Position numbers and translations under genes: made by a program. Below the pieces are notes generated by a model. The model had not been told where the DNA came from. It worked only from the letters and a program-made list of their open reading frames with translations, and made no database searches. From Staphylococcus taiwanensis (GTDB lineage: Bacteria > Bacillota > Bacilli > Staphylococcales > Staphylococcaceae), in the NCBI GenBank assembly GCA_020544305.1, contig CP058667.1, positions 2,377,501 through 2,441,500 on the forward strand: DNA of 64,000 bases, in the 5' to 3' direction. Positions 60,459-64,000 of the stretch are shown here, piece by piece; position 1 is the stretch's first letter, and every line of letters starts with the position of its first letter.

Positions 60459-61445
60459 TTAATGAATAAATTTATAACTACGTACTTGATAAGCAGGAAT
60501 TGTACGATATGTTAAAATTCCTGGACTCGCACTAAAGTTCATTTCTGAAACTAAAATACTACCGTTACTGTTCACTCTTTCTACAAAAGCAACATGACCA
60601 TAGTAACCAGCACTTGATTGAGCAATAGACCCTACAGTTGGATTATAGTCTATTCTATAACCATCTCTAGCTGCTGCGTTAGCCCAGTTGTTTGCATTCC
60701 ACCAATATGTACTAATACCTTTACCAATTGCCGCACGACGATTAAATACATGCCATGTACATTGCCCCCAATCATATAGGTTTCTATGATTGAATACTGG
60801 TGAATAATAATTTGATTGTACAGAGCGTGTTCCATATGAATTAGCTGGTGCTGAACCGCTAACTCTTAACTTTTGACCTGGATAAATAAAGAAATTACTT
60901 AAACCATTCAAACGCATAATGTGTTGATAAGTCGTATTATATTTCGATGCAATGAGCGATAATGAATCACCATATTGAACAGTATATGTACTACTTGATT
61001 GATTAGCACTTGAGTTATGATATGCATGTGAATTTGAGCTAGCTGTTCCAGACACTTTTAATTTTTGACCTGGATAAATAATGAAACTATTTAAACCATT
61101 CAAATCCATAATGTGACGATATGTTGTTCCATATCGACTAGCAATTGAAGATAAATTATCTCCATATTTCACTGTATATGTACTACCTGAATTACCATAA
61201 TATGAACGGTTTGAATAACTAGAAGAGCCTGATACTTTTAATACTTGATTTGGAAATATAAGATTTGATGATAAGCCATTTAATGATTTTAATTTAGATA
61301 CTGTGATGCCATAATGATTTGAAATTGACCATAATGATTCACCACTTCGAACTGTGTGCGTTGTTGATGCTTCAGCTTGATGAGCAAATAATGTACTTAG
61401 TGCTCCTGTCCCTATTACTGCTGTTGCTAGAATTTTTTTATTCAT
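60459..61445 (-). CDS. sle1: N-acetylmuramoyl-L-alanine amidase Sle1 (Aaa)
   Basis: Secreted autolysin of 328 residues that helps split daughter cells. A signal peptide ends at about residue 26 (AHQAEA). Three LysM repeats follow (about 28-73, 90-134, 153-197; each with GD/ES-L-xx-I and a [12 protein letters not shown] end), linked by Ser/Asn-rich stretches. The C-terminal CHAP domain (about 205-328) has the catalytic Cys in [11 protein letters not shown] and His in [10 protein letters not shown]. WalKR controls sle1 in S. aureus, and a WalR-like site lies upstream here. Confidence 0.96.
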   Translation of the reverse strand: MNKKILATAVIGTGALSTLFAHQAEASTTHTVRSGESLWSISNHYGITVSKLKSLNGLSSNLIFPNQVLKVSGSSSYSNRSYYGNSGSTYTVKYGDNLSSIASRYGTTYRHIMDLNGLNSFIIYPGQKLKVSGTASSNSHAYHNSSANQSSSTYTVQYGDSLSLIASKYNTTYQHIMRLNGLSNFFIYPGQKLRVSGSAPANSYGTRSVQSNYYSPVFNHRNLYDWGQCTWHVFNRRAAIGKGISTYWWNANNWANAAARDGYRIDYNPTVGSIAQSSAGYYGHVAFVERVNSNGSILVSEMNFSASPGILTYRTIPAYQVRSYKFIH

Positions 61446-61604
61446 ACAAAGCGCCTCCTTGATCTTATGCTTGTCCTTTGGTTAACTCACCACTTATTCT
61501 AGTTGTACTAGACACTTATCTGTATTAAACCTTTATTACTTACTTCTTTCATCCGTTCAAGTAGTGTACTTATATTAAATTAATACAAACTCGTATGATA
61601 TTCC

Positions 61605-61621
61605 ATTTCATTTTGATTACA
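61605..61621 (-). promoter_or_regulatory. WalR-like site upstream of sle1
   Basis: TGTAATCAAAATGAAAT on the minus strand fits the WalR consensus TGTWAH-N5-TGTWAH with one mismatch in the second half-site. It lies 160 bases from the sle1 start. Confidence 0.45.
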
Positions 61622-61732
61622 TATTTATGAAATTTTTGTACACTTGTTATAAAATTAAAAAATTATATATTAAAATATAATTTCGATTTCGCTAGTGTAT
61701 AACACATTTTCAAAATTCTATAAGGCCTTTAT

Positions 61733-61778
61733 TAAAAAAAAATAGAACATCATGTTTACAAATATAAACACAATGTCC
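61733..61778 (-). terminator. Terminator of mccA-mccB
   Basis: 14-bp stem (61745-61758 with 61765-61778) with G-U pairs, followed by nine or more T on the minus strand, about 30 bases after the mccB stop. Confidence 0.85.
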
Positions 61779-61806
61779 TACCCAAAATTTTATATGGTTT
61801 AATTAA

Positions 61807-62952
61807 TTAGTTTAATGAATCAATGGCTTGTTTTAAATCTTCAACTAAATCATCAGTGTCTTCAATACCAATTGATAAACGTACTAAGCCATCAGTGATA
61901 CCTTCTTTAGCACGTACGTCTGCTGGGATTGATGCATGTGTCATCAATGCTGGTACCGAAATTAAGCTTTCTACTGCACCAAGGCTCTCAGCTAATGTGA
62001 AGTAGTTTGTTTCACGAATAAGTTGTTTAGCTGCTTCTGTATCTTTTACTTCAAAGGCAATGACACCCGTATGACCGCTAGCTTGAGCAACATGTATATC
62101 ATGATTCAAGTGATCTTTAATACTTGGATGGAATACTTGTTGTACTGCAGGATGATTTTGTAACATCTCAACAATACCTTCTACGTTACGATTAATTTGT
62201 TCCATACGTAAACCTAGTGTTTTAATACCACGCACTAATAAGTAGCTGTCTTGTGGTCCAAGTACACCACCAGTTGAATTTGAAATAAAGGCTAAACGTT
62301 CACCTAGTTTATCATCTGCTGTAGCTACTAAACCTGCAACAACATCACTATGTCCGCCTAAATATTTAGTTGCAGAATGTAACACAATATCAATACCAAA
62401 ATCTAATGGATTTTGATAATAAGGTGTCATAAATGTGTTATCTACTACTGAAATTAAGTTATGCGCTTTCGCAATTTCAGCCGTACGCTTAATATCCGTT
62501 ACACGTAATAATGGATTTGAAGGTGTTTCTACATATAACATTTTAGTTTCAGGTTTAATGTAGTCTTTTACATTTTCGATATGTGTTGTATCAACGAAAT
62601 CAACATCGATACCATAACGCGTGAAGACTTTTGTTAATGCACGATAAGTACCACCATATACGTCAGAATTTAAAATAAGGTGATCACCTTTATCTAATAA
62701 CATAATTACTGCACTAATTGCAGCCATACCTGATCCAAATGCAAAGCCATGTTTACCATTCTCTAAATTAGCAATAACACTTTCAACAGAAGTACGCGTT
62801 GGATTAGCTGTACGAGAATATTCATAACCCTGTCTTAAATCACCAATATCATCTTGTAAATACGTGCTTGTTTGATAAATAGGTGTTGTTACTGCACCTG
62901 TGAAATCATCTGTCGTATGTCCACCATGAATCATTTGTGTTTTTTTCTTCAT
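61807..62952 (-). CDS. mccB: Cystathionine gamma-lyase/homocysteine gamma-synthase family (MccB-like)
   Basis: 381-residue Cys/Met-metabolism PLP enzyme. Motifs are YEYSRTANPTR, FGSGMAAISAV, LYVETPSNPLLRV, the PLP lysine in HSATKYLGGHSDVVAG and C-terminal LVRLSIGIEDTDDLVEDL. Paired with mccA, it is the second step of reverse transsulfuration (cystathionine to cysteine); often annotated metB. The gene begins 5 bases after mccA stops, and both share one terminator. Confidence 0.9.
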   Translation of the reverse strand: MKKKTQMIHGGHTTDDFTGAVTTPIYQTSTYLQDDIGDLRQGYEYSRTANPTRTSVESVIANLENGKHGFAFGSGMAAISAVIMLLDKGDHLILNSDVYGGTYRALTKVFTRYGIDVDFVDTTHIENVKDYIKPETKMLYVETPSNPLLRVTDIKRTAEIAKAHNLISVVDNTFMTPYYQNPLDFGIDIVLHSATKYLGGHSDVVAGLVATADDKLGERLAFISNSTGGVLGPQDSYLLVRGIKTLGLRMEQINRNVEGIVEMLQNHPAVQQVFHPSIKDHLNHDIHVAQASGHTGVIAFEVKDTEAAKQLIRETNYFTLAESLGAVESLISVPALMTHASIPADVRAKEGITDGLVRLSIGIEDTDDLVEDLKQAIDSLN

Positions 62953-62957
62953 TATAA

Positions 62958-63860
62958 TTATTCTCCTTTATATTCAAATATTTTTTTCGACATATAACGG
63001 TCGCTTCCATCTGGAAAAATCGTTACGATAACGCCCTTGTCGATGTGTTTTTTAATTTCTAAAGCACCTTGTAGTGCTGCCCCTGACGAACTACCTACAA
63101 GTAACCCTTCTTGTTGGGCTAAACGTTTTACATTTTCAAAGCCATCTTTATCACTCACCGTGATAATGTCATCTACTAAAGCACGTTCTAAAAAGATAGG
63201 CCATTTCTCAGAACCAATTCCTTCGATATCATGAGCATGAGCTTCTCCACCATTTAATACTGAGCCTTCGGGTTCAACAATCACATTCTTTACATTGTAA
63301 TGCTGTAAATGTTGAGCGACACCCGTAAACGTGCCACCAGAGCCTGCACCTGCAACAAAATAATCAATGTGTGGCAACGCATCAGTTAATTGCTTGCCTA
63401 ATGTATGCGTATAAGCTGCTGGGTTATGCTCCGTTTCAAACTGATTCATATAAACCGCACCATTCGCATCCGCATATGCACGCGCCTCTTGCTGGGCACC
63501 TATCATACCTTTATCGCGACGCGTACGTTTTATGTCGGCACCAAGCGCACGCATAATGGATATCTTCTCTTCTGAAAAGCCTTCAGGCGCAAAAATGACA
63601 CATTTCAATTGGTAGCGGTTAGCAGCGATGGCTAATCCTATACCTGTATTGCCAGCAGTTGCTTCAACAATCGTATCACCTTTGGAAACACGACCTTCCT
63701 CAATGGCTTTTTCAACTAAGTATTTGCCTAAGCGGTCTTTGATACTACCACCTGGATTAAATTGTTCTAGCTTTGCATAAATTTGTACATTATCATCACT
63801 AAAACTTTCCAACAATACAAGTGGCGTTTGTCCTATTAAGTCATATGCAATCATATTCAT
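62958..63860 (-). CDS. mccA: Cystathionine beta-synthase-like (O-acetylserine-dependent) MccA
   Basis: 300-residue fold-type II PLP enzyme. The PLP Lys is in PGGSIKDRLGKYL, the substrate loop is [12 protein letters not shown], and the phosphate-binding loop is GAGSGGTFTG. Unlike cysK (TSGNTG), it has TAGNTG, a feature of the MccA/CBS-like group that condenses O-acetylserine with homocysteine; often annotated cysM. The start may be 63860 or the ATG two codons later (63854). It is first in mccA-mccB. Confidence 0.9.
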   Translation of the reverse strand: MNMIAYDLIGQTPLVLLESFSDDNVQIYAKLEQFNPGGSIKDRLGKYLVEKAIEEGRVSKGDTIVEATAGNTGIGLAIAANRYQLKCVIFAPEGFSEEKISIMRALGADIKRTRRDKGMIGAQQEARAYADANGAVYMNQFETEHNPAAYTHTLGKQLTDALPHIDYFVAGAGSGGTFTGVAQHLQHYNVKNVIVEPEGSVLNGGEAHAHDIEGIGSEKWPIFLERALVDDIITVSDKDGFENVKRLAQQEGLLVGSSSGAALQGALEIKKHIDKGVIVTIFPDGSDRYMSKKIFEYKGE

Positions 63861-63863
63861 TAT

Positions 63864-63887
63864 TCAAAGTGCCTTTATACACTTTGA
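63864..63887 (-). promoter_or_regulatory. Hairpin in the mccA 5' leader with the ribosome-binding site in its loop
   Basis: Minus-strand TCAAAGTG pairs perfectly with CACTTTGA (63880-63887 with 63864-63871) around an 8-base loop TATAAAGG. The loop carries the only good SD-like AAAGG before mccA. It could also be a protein-binding operator. Confidence 0.4.
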
Positions 63888-63958
63888 TATAACCTACTTT
63901 CTATAAATAATATTCATTCATCCCAAAAGCATTTTAAATCCTTACTCAATCGCTATGA

Positions 63959-63987
63959 ATTATACATTATCCTTTGTATTATTGCAA
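63959..63987 (-). promoter_or_regulatory. Probable promoter of mccA-mccB
   Basis: TTGCAA (63982-63987), 17-base spacer and TATAAT (63959-63964) on the minus strand, about 100 bases before the mccA start. CymR control of mccAB is known in staphylococci; the operator itself was not identified. Confidence 0.6.
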
Positions 63988-64000
63988 AATACTGAACTGT

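Larger units (their letters stand above)
61446..61806. other. 361-bp intergenic region upstream of sle1
   Basis: No gene. On the minus strand it begins with the mccB terminator, then the sle1 promoter region (AT-rich, with no certain -35/-10 pair) and a WalR-like site. The metNIQ transporter genes that I recall between mccB and sle1 in S. aureus are not here. Confidence 0.6.

Overview
This window is a chromosomal segment of a low-GC Firmicute, almost certainly a coagulase-negative Staphylococcus. Three things support that: protein sequences and gene order (lysS-fol-cysK-hslO-ftsH-hpt-tilS; rplY-prs-glmU-spoVG; tmk-holB-yabA; recR-dnaX; tre; glt) typical of the region clockwise of oriC in staphylococci, a Sle1-type LysM/CHAP autolysin, and the Bacillus/Staphylococcus-type 270-nt SRP RNA. 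Species cannot be fixed from the sequence alone. Nearly all genes lie on the minus strand, so the text below reads from high to low coordinates within operons.

Layout. 1-2.2 kb: start of lysS and the folP-folB-folK folate operon. 2.3-9.9 kb: cysK, hslO, ftsH, hpt, tilS, yabR, divIC, rqcP. 9.9-17.8 kb: yabN (MazG), a SpoVB-like flippase, mfd, pth and rplY. 17.8-26.2 kb: prs, glmU, spoVG, ridA, purR, ispE, veg, ksgA, rnmV, tatD. 26.3-35.2 kb: metG, rsmI, a GIY-YIG protein, a tRNA methyltransferase-like protein, yabA, ricT, holB, pstA, tmk and an Orn/Lys/Arg decarboxylase-like protein. 35.2-35.8 kb: a speG-type spermidine acetyltransferase next to the end of an rRNA operon (5S, 23S, 16S; 36.0-41.0 kb, with two sigma-A-like promoters). 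41.5-45.4 kb: recR, ybaB, dnaX, a GNAT protein and SRP RNA. 45.4-49.5 kb: the trehalose operon with a TreR-type operator and a cre-like site. 49.6-56.9 kb: tRNA-Ser(UGA), gltD, gltB and divergent gltC. 57-64 kb: a YibE/YibF pair, GNAT, Nudix, a small hypothetical protein, sle1, and the mccA-mccB transsulfuration pair.

Most of the window is conserved housekeeping DNA: folate, cysteine, glutamate and trehalose metabolism, translation, replication, proteostasis and cell wall. No prophage, transposase, integrase or CRISPR array was found. The most unusual feature is at 8.6 kb: tilS, normally essential, lacks its first ~97 codons including the PP-loop ATPase motif, and the break fuses the end of yabR into tilS. 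The second is speG sitting between the rRNA terminator and the decarboxylase gene. Other points of interest are regulatory or structural: staphylococcal intergenic repeats at 20.4 and 32.7 kb, a hairpin plus U-run in the metG leader, a long rplY leader, nested terminators, and a hairpin that places the mccA ribosome-binding site in its loop.
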